From: Verrucomicrobiota bacterium
GTDB lineage: Bacteria > Verrucomicrobiota > Verrucomicrobiia > Opitutales > Opitutaceae
Direction of reading: 5' to 3'
Assembly (NCBI GenBank): GCA_023446735.1
Contig: JAEXPQ010000044.1
Span: forward strand, 1 to 32,023
Length of the DNA: 32,023 nt
Shown here: positions 1 through 8,650 of the stretch, piece after piece
Layout: each line of letters begins with the position of its first letter
How positions within the stretch are numbered: the stretch's first letter is position 1
Translations under genes and position numbers: made by a program
Notes under the pieces: generated by a model
The model's database searches: none
The model's input: the letters and a program-made list of their open reading frames with translations, nothing else
Told to the model about the DNA's origin: nothing

Positions 1-354
1 GTCGAGGTGGTTGCCGCCGATGGAGAAGCCGTCGCCGTCGCCGCCGAAGACGACGACATGGAGGTCGTCGCGGCCGAGGCTGACGCCGGAGGCGAAGGCC
101 AGGGCGCGGCCGTGGATGAAGTGACCGCCGTGGGTGTTGACGAAATAGGGCAGGCGCGAGGAGCAGCCGATGCCGGCGAGGGTGACGAGTTTGTGCTGCG
201 GGATCTGGAGCTTCTCGAGCACGCGCTGGAAGGCGCCGAGCACGGCGAAATCGCCGCAGCCCGGGCACCAGGTGGGCGTGTCGGCCTTGAGACTGGCCTT
301 GTTGACGGTGCAGAGGGGCGCTTCGGCGGGAGTCGGGCAGGTGAGGGAGAACAT
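1..354 (-). CDS. korB: 2-oxoglutarate/2-oxoacid:ferredoxin oxidoreductase, beta subunit (partial, 3' end off window)
   Basis: The first 118 residues are in the window; the rest lies beyond the left edge. This subunit holds thiamine pyrophosphate and, with KorA, reversibly converts 2-oxoglutarate plus CoA to succinyl-CoA, CO2 and reduced ferredoxin in the cytoplasm. Visible are WCPGCG at residues 29-34, typical of the beta subunit, GIGCSSR at 61-67, and the TPP/Mg motif GGDGDGFSIGGNH at about 104-116. The ATG at 354 gives the usual N-terminal length for the family. It lies 49 bp after the korA stop, so the two are probably cotranscribed. No Shine-Dalgarno site is seen. The 2-oxoglutarate specificity is the common one for this architecture; another 2-oxoacid is possible. 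Confidence 0.93.
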   Translation of the reverse strand, partial: MFSLTCPTPAEAPLCTVNKASLKADTPTWCPGCGDFAVLGAFQRVLEKLQIPQHKLVTLAGIGCSSRLPYFVNTHGGHFIHGRALAFASGVSLGRDDLHVVVFGGDGDGFSIGGNHLD

Positions 355-403
355 GACGCGGAGAAGTTTCGGGTTTCTAGTTTCGGGTTACGCGTTCTCG
401 GGC

Positions 404-2230
404 TCAGCGGGCGACCGGGAGCGAGTCGAGGCGGGCGACGCCGTCGAGGATCTCCTTCACCTTGAAGGTGAGGCCGTCGGTCTTGGTGATGCTGCGGATG
501 GCGGGGTTGGCGAAGCGGCTGCGCAAGATAGTCGCGAGTTGGCCGTAGCCGTAGAGCCCCTCGTCGTTGATTTCGACGACATCGATCTGGCGGAACTTGG
601 CGAAGATCGTCTCGAGGCCGTTGGGCAACGGGCTGATGTGGCGGATGTGCAGGTGGCCGACCTTGCGGCCCTGGGCGCGCAGGGCGTTGGCCGCCTCTCG
701 GATCTGGCCGAAGGTGGAGCCCCAGCCGACGAGGAGGACATCGCCTTCCTGGTCGCCGTAGACCTCGGGCAGCGGGAGCTTGGCGGCGAGGGCCTTGATC
801 TTCTCGCGGCGGCGCGCGGTCATCTTCTGGTGGTTGGCCGGGCTGGCGTTGGGATGGCCGGCCTGGTCGTGCTCGAGACCGGTCACGAGCGGGTACTTGC
901 CGCCGAGCATCGGCGTGCCGGGTGGCACGTGGTGGGTCGGGGCGTTGTCGGGGTAGGCGAGGTATTCACCTTCGCGGGGCGCAAGCTTGAGGCCCGGCTC
1001 GACGTAGAGCTTCTTCAGGTCCGGTTCCGGGAACGCGCCGATGCGCGTCGAGAGCGCCTGGTCGGAGAGGACGATGACCGGCACCGAGTACTCCTTGGCC
1101 AGCTGGACGGCCTCGTAGGCCGCGTAGAAGCAGTCGCCCACGGAACTGGGCGCGAGGACGATGCGGGGAGCGTCGCCGTGGGTGCCGCCGACGGCCTGGA
1201 TGAGATCGCTCTGCTCGACCATGGTCGGCAGGCCGGTGCTCGGGCCGCCACGCTGGACATTCACGATGACGAGCGGCATCTCGGCCATGACGCCCCAGCC
1301 GAGCGCCTCCATCTTCAGCGACATGCCGGGGCCGGAGGTGTTGGTGACCGCCACATGGCCGGCGTAGGAGAAGCCGAGCGCCACGGCGATGGCGGCGATC
1401 TCGTCTTCGCATTGCACGTACATCCCGCCGTATTTCGGGAGCGCGCCGCGCAGGTCCTCCATGATCGAGGAGGCGGGGGTGATCGGATACGCGGCGCCGA
1501 AACGCACGCCGCCGGTGATCAGGCCCAGGACGATCGCCTGGTTGCCGTCCATCGTGACGATCGGGCGACCGTCGGAGGTGTGGGTGCGCGCCGGGCCGAA
1601 GGCGAAGTGGCCGCGCACCTCGTCGCCGAGGTCGTAGGCGAAGCCGGCGTCGAAGGTCTGGAGAGCGTTACGCAGGATGTCCTCGGATTTCTTGCCGAAG
1701 CGCTCCTGCATGATGCCCTTGAGCTTCTCGACGTTGAGGCTGAAGAGGCGGGCGAGCAGGCCGAGGACGAAGATGTTCTTGCCCTTGTCCTTGGCGTTGC
1801 CGCCCACGGCCTCGACGGTGGCGGTGGTGATCGGCACGCCGACGTAGCGCACGCGCTTGTCCGTCTCGTCGGGCTTGACGTGGTCGGAATCGTAGAGGAG
1901 CACGCCGCCGTCGCGCACCTGGGCGCGGTGGGCCTCGTAGCTGTGCTGGTAGAAGGCGACGAGCAGGTCGGAGCGGTCGCCGGGGGAGAGGATCTCGCCG
2001 CTGCCCATGCGCACCTGGAAGATCGAGGGTCCGCCGGAGATCGTCGCGGGGATGGTCATGAACGTCATGACCTCCTGGTCGCTGCGGCCGGCGAGGCGGG
2101 CGAGGAAGCCGCCGATGGCCTGGATACCGTCCTGAGAGTTGCCCGCGAGGCGGATGACGACATCGCGGACGGTCTGGCCGGGGTTGGAGGTGGGGGTGAC
2201 GGGGGTGGAGTCGGTGCCAGCGGTTGCCAT
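404..2230 (-). CDS. korA: 2-oxoglutarate/2-oxoacid:ferredoxin oxidoreductase, fused gamma-alpha subunit
   Basis: A 608-residue protein with the gamma domain fused in front of the alpha domain, as in KorA/OorA enzymes. Residues about 20-190 form the gamma domain (VVIRLAGNSQDGIQ, then TIPATISGGPSIFQVRMGS). The pyrimidine-binding alpha domain follows, with MDGNQAIVLGLITGG and AYPITPASSIMEDL near residue 250 and NTSGPGMSLKMEALG after that. It catalyses ferredoxin-linked oxidative decarboxylation of 2-oxoglutarate together with KorB, whose gene follows directly. The frame stays open upstream to about 3793, but family similarity begins at the MATAG start (ATG at 2230), and the upstream part is antisense to maf and the TonB-like gene. 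No Shine-Dalgarno site is visible. Confidence 0.93.
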   Translation of the reverse strand: MATAGTDSTPVTPTSNPGQTVRDVVIRLAGNSQDGIQAIGGFLARLAGRSDQEVMTFMTIPATISGGPSIFQVRMGSGEILSPGDRSDLLVAFYQHSYEAHRAQVRDGGVLLYDSDHVKPDETDKRVRYVGVPITTATVEAVGGNAKDKGKNIFVLGLLARLFSLNVEKLKGIMQERFGKKSEDILRNALQTFDAGFAYDLGDEVRGHFAFGPARTHTSDGRPIVTMDGNQAIVLGLITGGVRFGAAYPITPASSIMEDLRGALPKYGGMYVQCEDEIAAIAVALGFSYAGHVAVTNTSGPGMSLKMEALGWGVMAEMPLVIVNVQRGGPSTGLPTMVEQSDLIQAVGGTHGDAPRIVLAPSSVGDCFYAAYEAVQLAKEYSVPVIVLSDQALSTRIGAFPEPDLKKLYVEPGLKLAPREGEYLAYPDNAPTHHVPPGTPMLGGKYPLVTGLEHDQAGHPNASPANHQKMTARRREKIKALAAKLPLPEVYGDQEGDVLLVGWGSTFGQIREAANALRAQGRKVGHLHIRHISPLPNGLETIFAKFRQIDVVEINDEGLYGYGQLATILRSRFANPAIRSITKTDGLTFKVKEILDGVARLDSLPVAR

Positions 2231-2416
2231 GGGAAATTGTGACGAAAGTACCGACGCGCGCCCGCGGGAGTCAATGAGCGTGCGCGGCGGCAAGCTTCTT
2301 TTTGCGGCACGCGCGCGGCAGCGCACGGAGGCACCCGCGGAGCGTGCGGAAAAGCGCTGGCGCGGGGCCGCGCGCGGGCTGTAACGTCCGGCGCTTTGTC
2401 GCCGTCCTTCGCGCCC

Positions 2417-2995
2417 ATGCACCAACCGCTCATCCTCGCCTCCGCCTCGCCGCGCCGCCGCGAGATCCTCGCGCGCCTCGGCTTTGTGTTCGCGGTGGTG
2501 CCCGCCGCGGTGGCCGAACATGAGCCCGCGGCCACCGAGACGCCGCGCGACATGGTCGCCCACAACGCCGCCCTCAAGGCCGACTGGGTCGCCGCCCGCC
2601 ACCGCGACGCCGTGGTGCTCGGGGCCGACACCACGGTGTTCCTCGACGGCGAGGTCTTCCACAAGCCCGCGGACCTCGCGGACGCGCGGGCGATGCTGCG
2701 CCGGCTCGCGGGCAAGACCCACTCGGTGTTCACCGCCGTCGTCGTGCGCTCGCGCCACTGCCGGGCGGAGATCGGCATCGAGAGCCGGGTGACCTTCCGG
2801 GCGCTCGACGACGCCCTGATCGACCGCTACTTCGCGGGCTGCAACCCGCTCGACAAGGCGGGCGCCTACGGCATCCAGGATGGCGGCGAGCTCATCGTCG
2901 AGCGCTACACGGGTTCGCTCACGAACATCATCGGCCTTCCCGCCGACGAGACGAAACAACTGCTCGCCCGCGCGGGTCTGACGCCGACGCTGTAA
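2417..2995 (+). CDS. maf: Maf-family nucleoside triphosphate pyrophosphatase (dTTP/UTP type)
   Basis: A 192-residue cytoplasmic house-cleaning enzyme that hydrolyses nucleoside triphosphates to monophosphate and pyrophosphate. The N-terminus has the Maf signature LILASASPRRREIL (residues 5-18). GADTTVFLDG follows, and later DKAGAYGIQDGG, which marks the YhdE-like dTTP/UTP subgroup rather than the YceF-like m7GTP group. Full length for the family. The ATG at 2417 is preferred over an in-frame TTG at 2396 because the conserved fold starts immediately. It is divergent from korA across 186 bp in which no clear promoter was recognised. It ends 15 bp before the TonB-like gene, so the two may be cotranscribed. 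Confidence 0.92.
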   Translation: MHQPLILASASPRRREILARLGFVFAVVPAAVAEHEPAATETPRDMVAHNAALKADWVAARHRDAVVLGADTTVFLDGEVFHKPADLADARAMLRRLAGKTHSVFTAVVVRSRHCRAEIGIESRVTFRALDDALIDRYFAGCNPLDKAGAYGIQDGGELIVERYTGSLTNIIGLPADETKQLLARAGLTPTL

Positions 2996-3010
2996 CTTGC
3001 GCCGCCGCCC

Positions 3011-4144
3011 ATGAACCTGCTTCCCCCACCGTGTCCCGAGGAGCTCGCCGCCGCGCAACGCCGCCGCGACGAACGAGCGGCGGAGCGCTGGCCGCTCCTC
3101 ATCGGACTCGGCGGAACGGTGGTGTTCCATCTCTTCGCGCTCCTCGTGGCGGCGAAGATGCCGATCGGCGGGCAGGGCGACTTGCCGGGCGATGCCGCGA
3201 CGTTGCGCGACAAGTACGAGCAGCAGGAGCTGCGGTTCCTGCTCGCCGACGACGAGCCGCCCCCGCAGCCGATGCGGTTCGTGGAGATCAATCCCGACGC
3301 ACCGGAGAACGAGCCCGGCAAGACCGAGAATTTCGGCGCGCGCAACCAGCAGGCGGCGCAACCCGAGCCCGGCAAGGACATCAGCGACCGCGGCCAGACC
3401 AAGGGCGAACTCGACGAATCCACCGCGATCGTGAGCGGCTCGCGCGAGCAGCCGGCCGAGGCGACGCCGCTCGCGGGCGCCAACGGCGAGGGTGGAGCGG
3501 GCCTGCAGGCCGTCGTGATCGGCAATCCGGCGCAACCGCTCGCAACCGATCCGTTGCCCGGCCTCGAGAAGATCGAGGGCGCGAATCCCGACGGCATCGG
3601 CACCAACATCGGCACTTCCAAGGACGGCAAGGCCGAGGACGAAAAGCACCAAGACGGCCAGAAGGAGAAGCACGAGGGCGGGCAGCGGCTGATCGCCGTC
3701 AATGGCGGTGGTTTGCCGGGCGCTCCGGGCCGGCCGTCGCCCCGGCCCCGGCCGAAATTGCAGAACGCCCGGCCGGCGGTGTTGGCGAACCAACCCTTGG
3801 CGGTCTCGAACGCGGGCGTGATCGGCGTCGATGCCCGGTTCAGCGAGTTCGGCGACTACCTGCAGGAGCTTATCGATACGGTCGATGCGCAGTGGCAGAA
3901 GCTCGTCGGTGAAATGACGGCCTACCCGGCGTCGCGCTCGGTGGTGACCGTCGTCTTCAAGCTCGATGCGCAGGGCGAGGTCCAGATCCTCGAGGTCAAG
4001 GGCGAGGACACCGCCGGCAAGGTCGGCACCTACACCTGTCTAGACGCCATCCAAGCGCGCGCGCCGTACCGGCCCTGGACGAAGGAAATGGTCCGCGTGC
4101 TCGGCACCGAGCAGGAAATCCGCTTTTCGTTCCACTACTGGTGA
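3011..4144 (+). CDS. TonB/TolA-like single-pass envelope protein
   Basis: A 377-residue protein with a short charged cytoplasmic N-terminus and one membrane helix at about residues 27-48. A long low-complexity stretch rich in Pro, Glu, Lys and Gly follows (about 75-260). The compact C-terminal domain (about 285-377) contains WQKLVGEM, VTVVFKLDAQGEVQ and LDAIQARAPYRPW. This is the plan of TonB and TolA: an inner-membrane anchor, a periplasm-spanning linker, and a C-terminal domain that contacts outer-membrane partners. No ExbB, ExbD or TonB-dependent receptor is nearby, so the exact role is unknown. The stop overlaps the next start (GTGA at 4141-4144), indicating translational coupling to an RNA-modifying enzyme with no obvious link. 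Confidence 0.75.
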   Translation: MNLLPPPCPEELAAAQRRRDERAAERWPLLIGLGGTVVFHLFALLVAAKMPIGGQGDLPGDAATLRDKYEQQELRFLLADDEPPPQPMRFVEINPDAPENEPGKTENFGARNQQAAQPEPGKDISDRGQTKGELDESTAIVSGSREQPAEATPLAGANGEGGAGLQAVVIGNPAQPLATDPLPGLEKIEGANPDGIGTNIGTSKDGKAEDEKHQDGQKEKHEGGQRLIAVNGGGLPGAPGRPSPRPRPKLQNARPAVLANQPLAVSNAGVIGVDARFSEFGDYLQELIDTVDAQWQKLVGEMTAYPASRSVVTVVFKLDAQGEVQILEVKGEDTAGKVGTYTCLDAIQARAPYRPWTKEMVRVLGTEQEIRFSFHYW

Positions 4145-4911
4145 GCGCCTCCGTCACAACATTTTGGAGAACGTTGCCCCTGGTCGCCGGCGTGGAGCTG
4201 CTCGGCCACGACACCAACGGGCTCGGCGCGCTCGCGAAACCGGCCGGCGTGCTCTCGCACCCGAACGAGCGCGGCAAGGACCGCGGGCGGGCGTTGCTCG
4301 ATGCCGAGTACGACCTCGATGCGGAGTGCTTCGTGTGGACCGATTCGGCGGGCGGCGGCGCCCGCCGGCTGTGGCTGCTCAACCGGCTCGATTCCGCCAC
4401 CTCCGGCGTGATCCTCGTCGCGGCCGATGGCGCGCTCGCCGCGGACGTGAAGGGGCAGTTCCAGCGCAAGGCGATCGCGAAGACCTACGTGGCGCTGGCG
4501 TTCGGCACGGCGCGGGTACCGCGCGAGGTCTGGCGGGACCGGCTCGCGGTCGAACGGAAGGGCGGGGTGGTGCGCTCCTCGGCGCACGGCGGCCACATCC
4601 CGGCCGAGAGCGAGTGCCGGGTGTTGCGCGCGGCGCATGGCCCGCAGCCGCTCACGTTGCTCGAGCTCAAGCCGCGCACCGGGCGCACGCACCAGCTGCG
4701 GGTCCAGTGCGCGAAACGGCAGCTGCCGATCGTGGGCGACCAGACCTACGGCGACTTCCGGAAGAACCGGGAGTTCGCCAAGGCGACCCGTGAGAAGCGG
4801 ATGTTTCTCCATTCGTTGGAGACGCAGGTGCGCTACGGATGGCGGGGGCGCGAGTGGAGCTTCGCGGCGCGCGCGGAGCTCCCGCCGGAGTTCGCCGCCG
4901 CGCTGGGGTAG
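4141..4911 (+). CDS. RluA-family RNA pseudouridine synthase
   Basis: A 256-residue enzyme that isomerises uridine to pseudouridine in rRNA or tRNA. Seen are LAKPAGVLSHP (31-41), the catalytic motif NRLDSATSGVIL with the nucleophilic Asp at residue 84, and the C-terminal GRTHQLRVQ motif at 181-189 followed by IVGDQTYG. There is no N-terminal S4 domain, so this is a short RluA/TruC-like member; the target base cannot be told from sequence. The GTG start at 4141 overlaps the upstream stop by 4 bases. Its TAG stop (4909-4911) directly abuts the stop of the convergent DeoR-type gene, leaving no room for a separate terminator. Confidence 0.9.
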   Translation: MSASVTTFWRTLPLVAGVELLGHDTNGLGALAKPAGVLSHPNERGKDRGRALLDAEYDLDAECFVWTDSAGGGARRLWLLNRLDSATSGVILVAADGALAADVKGQFQRKAIAKTYVALAFGTARVPREVWRDRLAVERKGGVVRSSAHGGHIPAESECRVLRAAHGPQPLTLLELKPRTGRTHQLRVQCAKRQLPIVGDQTYGDFRKNREFAKATREKRMFLHSLETQVRYGWRGREWSFAARAELPPEFAAALG

Positions 4912-5694
4912 TCAGCGCGCCGTGATGAGTTGGCGGGCGGGCAGATCGATGCCGGCGGCGACGAGCGCGGCGGGGCGGGCGTCGGTCACGAGGGTCAGCG
5001 ACTTGGTCCAGGCGGTGACGCGGTGCGGCGTGGCGCGGCCGAGCTTCGTCTGGTCGATGCAGTAGAAGACGCGGTCGGCGTGACCGAGCACGTTCTGCTG
5101 GAAGAGCGCGATGGTGGCGTGCGAGTTGGTCACGCCTTCGGCGTCGATGCCCTCGCCGCCGAGGAACGCCGCGTCGAACTGCCAGTGAGCGATGGACTCG
5201 ATGGCCTGCGGACCGAGGAGGATCGCTTGGCGATGGAGAAAGATGCCGCCGAGGACGTGGAGTTCGATGCCGCGCGCGCCGCCGAGGATGCTGGCGACGG
5301 GCAGGCTGTTGGTCACGACAGTGAGACCGTCGAAGTCGTGGCGGCGCAGCATCTGGCGCGCGAGCGACTGCACGGTCGTGCCGGCGTCGAGGAAGATGGT
5401 GCCGCGGGTGGGCAGGTGCGCGAGCGCGGCGCGGGCGATGCGCTCCTTGGCGGTGCGGGCGCGCTGGGCGCGTTGGTCGACGGAGGCGAAGGTCGTGTTG
5501 TAGTCGGCGAGGGCGCCGCCCCGGGTGCGCGTGATGTGGCCGCGGGCGGCGACGGTCGCGAGGTCGCGGCGCGCGGTGACGACCGACACGCCAAGGCGTC
5601 TCGCGAGTTCGGCGACGGGAAGAAAACCGTCGGTGCGGATGAGCTCGCGGAGCCGCTCGCGGCGGGCTTCGACGATGTGCAGCGGCACGCGCAT
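4912..5694 (-). CDS. DeoR-family transcriptional regulator
   Basis: A 260-residue cytoplasmic regulator. The N-terminal winged helix-turn-helix spans about residues 10-60, with the helix-turn-helix at about 27-47 (VAELARRLGVSVVTARRDL) and a wing RGHITRTRGGAL. The C-terminal DeoR sensor domain has IFLDAGTTVQSLA, VVTNSLPVA, LHVLGG and AAFLGGEGID, where family members bind phosphorylated sugars. It lies 55 bp downstream of the class II aldolase on the same strand, so it probably controls that gene and perhaps the divergent PL22-like operon. Regulators of this type often sit with class II aldolases in rhamnose/fucose catabolic loci. Operators were not identified. Confidence 0.9.
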   Translation of the reverse strand: MRVPLHIVEARRERLRELIRTDGFLPVAELARRLGVSVVTARRDLATVAARGHITRTRGGALADYNTTFASVDQRAQRARTAKERIARAALAHLPTRGTIFLDAGTTVQSLARQMLRRHDFDGLTVVTNSLPVASILGGARGIELHVLGGIFLHRQAILLGPQAIESIAHWQFDAAFLGGEGIDAEGVTNSHATIALFQQNVLGHADRVFYCIDQTKLGRATPHRVTAWTKSLTLVTDARPAALVAAGIDLPARQLITAR

Positions 5695-5749
5695 GGGCGA
5701 AGTGATGGGCGGCCGCGGCGCCGATGGCGAGCCGGCGTCTTGCGGAGCG

Positions 5750-7033
5750 TCAGGCGATGCTGAAAACGCGGCGGAGCTCGTCGATCGCGCTGGGCGGCAT
5801 GTTGACCACGGGGCCGAGCGGGCGGGCGAGGAGCAGCGCCTCGGTCGTGGCCTCGAGCACCTCGAGCCGGTCGAAGGCCTCGAGCAGCGTGCGGCCGATG
5901 ACGACCGCTCCTTCGTTGGCGACGAGCGCGACGGGCGACTTTTCCAGCGTGAGCTTCGACGCGATCTCGGCGGCGTCCTCGACGATGCGGAGGAAGGGGA
6001 GTTTCACGACGTCGTTCAATACGACGTAGCTCTCCGGGATCGTGTGCGTGCTCAGCGGCGTGTCGGTCACGCAGAAGGCGGAGGCGTGCGCGGGCTGGGC
6101 GTTGATGATGGCGCCGACGCCGGGGAGGCGCTTGTAGATCTCAGCGTGGAGCTTGGCGGCGCGGCTGGGCTGCTGGCCGGCGGAGCAGGCGTCGCCGCGG
6201 ACGCGGACGAGGCCGGCGAGCTCGAGCTCGAGGCGGTCGCGGCGGCGGGGCGTGATGAGGAACTCGTCGCCCTCGAGGCGCGCGGAGAACGCGCCGGCGG
6301 TGCTGATGAGCAGGCGCTGGTTGTAGCCGCGGTGCACGAACGCGCAGAGGCGCTGGCGGAGCTCGGCCTCGCGCGAGGTGCAGGCGTGCGCGGGGAGCTC
6401 GCGGTACGCCGGCATGGTGTCGACGGCGAGGGCGGCGGGCGGGAGGACGTTGAGCTTCCCGAGGGTGGCGGCGCGGTTGAGCGTCTGCGCGGCGAACTCG
6501 AGCGTCTCGAAGCGCTGGAAGGCGTCCTGGAGATCGTTGCCGCCGACGACCACGCCGTGGTTCTCGAGGAGCACGCAGTCGGCGCCGGTGGCGAAGGTGG
6601 CGGCGATGCTCTCGCCGAGCGCCTGGGTGCCGGGGCAGGCGTAGGGTGCGATCGCGACCTGGCCGCAGATCTGGTGGACGTGCGACTGGAGACGCGTGTC
6701 CGGAATCTGGCGGCAGATGGAGAACGCGACGAGCGCGCCCGGGTGGGCGTGGACGATGGCGCGCAGGTTCGGGCGGCGGCGGTAGATCTCGCGGTGGAAG
6801 GGCAGCTCGGAGGAGGGCGGATGGCGGCCCTCGTGGCGGCCGTCGGGCAGCACGCAGACGATGTCGTCGGGCGTGAGCGAACCCTTGTCGACGCGGGCGG
6901 GCGTGATCCAGATGCGGCCATCGGGCTCGCAGATCGAGAGGTTGCCGCCGGAGGTCGTCGTCATGCGCAGGCGGTAGATGCGCTGCATGGTGGCGACGAG
7001 CTGATCGCGTGGATGGAGCTGGGAGGTGATCAT
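5750..7033 (-). CDS. Tandem-domain class II aldolase/adducin family protein
   Basis: A 427-residue protein made of two class II aldolase/adducin domains. The first (about 1-200) is complete: SGGNLS at 28-33, SSELPFH at 74-80 with a candidate catalytic Glu76, zinc ligands HAH at 95-97, and ENHG with His159. The second (about 215-410) keeps the fold (STAGAFSARLEGDEFLITP, LHAEIYKRLP) but has NAQ at 311-313 where HxH is expected and NEG at 373-375 where NHG is expected, so it should not bind zinc in the usual way. Relatives include L-fuculose-1-phosphate and L-rhamnulose-1-phosphate aldolases, which split the sugar phosphate to dihydroxyacetone phosphate and L-lactaldehyde. Given the pectin genes nearby, rhamnulose phosphate is a reasonable guess. 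ATG at 7033 is chosen because similarity starts there; the frame stays open to about 7252. Confidence 0.85.
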   Translation of the reverse strand: MITSQLHPRDQLVATMQRIYRLRMTTTSGGNLSICEPDGRIWITPARVDKGSLTPDDIVCVLPDGRHEGRHPPSSELPFHREIYRRRPNLRAIVHAHPGALVAFSICRQIPDTRLQSHVHQICGQVAIAPYACPGTQALGESIAATFATGADCVLLENHGVVVGGNDLQDAFQRFETLEFAAQTLNRAATLGKLNVLPPAALAVDTMPAYRELPAHACTSREAELRQRLCAFVHRGYNQRLLISTAGAFSARLEGDEFLITPRRRDRLELELAGLVRVRGDACSAGQQPSRAAKLHAEIYKRLPGVGAIINAQPAHASAFCVTDTPLSTHTIPESYVVLNDVVKLPFLRIVEDAAEIASKLTLEKSPVALVANEGAVVIGRTLLEAFDRLEVLEATTEALLLARPLGPVVNMPPSAIDELRRVFSIA

Positions 7034-7124
7034 CTTGGTCGGGAAGATAGCGGGCGGGCCGCGGATGTCGCCGGGTAAAGCAGCGGAACCGTTTGAAAGA
7101 ACCAGCCGAATTTCGCGGCGAAGG

Positions 7125-7145
7125 GCGCGGACGGACTGTCCGCGC
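7125..7145. other. Perfect stem-loop in the divergent intergenic region
   Basis: GCGCGGAC, loop GGACT, GTCCGCGC: an 8-bp perfect stem between the divergent aldolase (start 7033) and PL22-like gene (start 7274). It lies 129 bp upstream of the latter. It could be an operator or part of a leader RNA; no T-tract follows, so it is not a standard terminator. No clear -35/-10 pair was recognised in the rest of 7034-7273. Confidence 0.4.
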
Positions 7146-7273
7146 GATTTCGACGCGTGCGGCACGGCGAGGTGGGTAACGCTCGGCCCGTGCATTCGTC
7201 TTGGTTGTGGTCTTCTGGCGGAAACGCCGAAGTCGACTAGCCTCGCCTCCATCCCCTCGTTGCCTTGTCACCC

Positions 7274-8650
7274 ATGAAGAAGTCGCTCCTCCCCGTTGCC
7301 CTCGCGGCGTTTGCCGCCGTGGCGCTATCCCTCACCGCTGCTGCGCGCATCGGCGACCGTTTCCCCTCGGAGAAGAAGGTCGTGGTCGACCCGCTCACCG
7401 GCACGCCGCTCACCTTCCTGACCAGCACCCCGGCCGGGGACTCGAAGATCTACCAGACGCACCACCAGTGGACGGCGGACGGCAAGTGGCTCGTCTTCCG
7501 GTCCAACCGCGTGAAGGGGCAGGCGATGGCGGTGAATGAAGAAACCGGCGACATCGTGCAGGTGACCGAGAACGGCTATGCGGGCATGCTCTGCCTGGCC
7601 GACCACTCGATGAACCTCTACTTCGTGCGGGTGCCGGAGATGAAGCCCAACGACGTCTCGGGCGCGCCGGCCTACAGCGAGGTGAAGGACCAGAAGAAGC
7701 CCGCGGAGATCGTGCGCGTCGACCTGGGCAAACTCTTTGCCGACAGCGCCGCCGGCACCGTGAAGGCGGCGACCGAGTACGAGCACGTGTGCGGTACGGT
7801 GCCGCTGGAGATGGGCGCGGTGGGCGACGTGGCGCTCGATCCGACCGAGGAGTTCGTGTATTTCCGCATCGGTAACAAGGAGTTGGCCGCCAAGCACCTC
7901 GCGCCCGGCACGAAGGTCGAGGAGAACTTCGGTCCGCGGAAGATGGGTGCAGGGCCCGGCGGGTTGGCCTCGATGAACCTCAAGACCGGCGAGGTGAAGT
8001 TCCTCGTCGCGGTGCCGTTCCAGATCGGCCACGTGCAGACCAATCCGTGGGTGCCCGGTGAGATCGTTTTCTGTTGGGAGACCGGCGGCAAGGCGCCGCA
8101 GCGCACCTGGACCGTGCGCGCTGACGGCACCGGCCTGCGCCCGCTCTATCCCGAGGCGCCCTACGACTGGGTGACACACGAGGCGGTGATCACGAAGGAC
8201 GAGGTGGCGTTCGCCATCCTCGGCCACCGGCCGGTGGACAACGCCGACGAGTGGGGCAGTTGCGGCTCGCGCGCGCACCCGACCGGCTATGCGGTCGTGA
8301 ACCTGCGTAGCGGCCTGATGCGCATCGAGGGGCAGACCCTCGAGGGCAGCGGTTACTGGCATGTGCACGGCTCGCCCGATGGGCGTTGGGCCGTGGGTGA
8401 CGACTTCGCGCGCAACCTCTGGCTGATCGACCGCCGCACCGGCGAGACCATGCTGCTGACCACCGGCCACAAGGCGACCGCGGCCGACCACCCGCACCCG
8501 ACCTTCAGCGCGGACAGCACGAAGATCCAGATCCAGTCGGCCATGCTTTCGGAGGACAATCGCTCGATGAACATCTGCGTGGTGCCCGTGCCAGAAGCGT
8601 GGCTGAAGAAACAATACGGCCCCGAGCCGCTGAAGGGCGGAAAGCCGTGA
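7274..8650 (+). CDS. Secreted oligogalacturonate lyase-like (PL22-like) beta-propeller protein
   Basis: A 458-residue protein with a signal peptide (MKKSLLPVALAAF..., cut near residue 24) and a propeller-like body. QTHHQWTADGKWLVF at 61-75, WVTHEAV and YWHVHGSPDGRWAVGDD in the middle, and HPHPTFSAD starting at His406 resemble oligogalacturonate lyases, whose histidines bind a divalent metal. Known PL22 enzymes split short galacturonate oligomers to 5-keto-4-deoxyuronate and are mostly intracellular, so the signal peptide here is unusual. The substrate may differ. ATG at 7274 is preferred over the in-frame TTG at 7265 because it starts a clean signal peptide. It is the first gene of a four-gene operon; its stop overlaps the next start (GTGA, 8647-8650). 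Confidence 0.7.
   Translation: MKKSLLPVALAAFAAVALSLTAAARIGDRFPSEKKVVVDPLTGTPLTFLTSTPAGDSKIYQTHHQWTADGKWLVFRSNRVKGQAMAVNEETGDIVQVTENGYAGMLCLADHSMNLYFVRVPEMKPNDVSGAPAYSEVKDQKKPAEIVRVDLGKLFADSAAGTVKAATEYEHVCGTVPLEMGAVGDVALDPTEEFVYFRIGNKELAAKHLAPGTKVEENFGPRKMGAGPGGLASMNLKTGEVKFLVAVPFQIGHVQTNPWVPGEIVFCWETGGKAPQRTWTVRADGTGLRPLYPEAPYDWVTHEAVITKDEVAFAILGHRPVDNADEWGSCGSRAHPTGYAVVNLRSGLMRIEGQTLEGSGYWHVHGSPDGRWAVGDDFARNLWLIDRRTGETMLLTTGHKATAADHPHPTFSADSTKIQIQSAMLSEDNRSMNICVVPVPEAWLKKQYGPEPLKGGKP

Noticed and set aside
170..2242. A 690-codon plus-strand frame opposite korA
   Set aside because: Antisense shadow of korA; composition dominated by Gly, Ala, Asp, Glu and Val without motifs.
2231..3793. Open upstream extension of korA that would add over 500 residues
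   Set aside because: It is antisense to maf and the TonB-like gene, has Arg-rich shadow composition, and family similarity starts only at the ATG at 2230.
5750..7033. Part of a bacterial microcompartment locus for rhamnose/fucose
   Set aside because: An aldolase with a DeoR-type gene is suggestive, but no shell protein, aldehyde dehydrogenase or phosphotransacylase is in the window.
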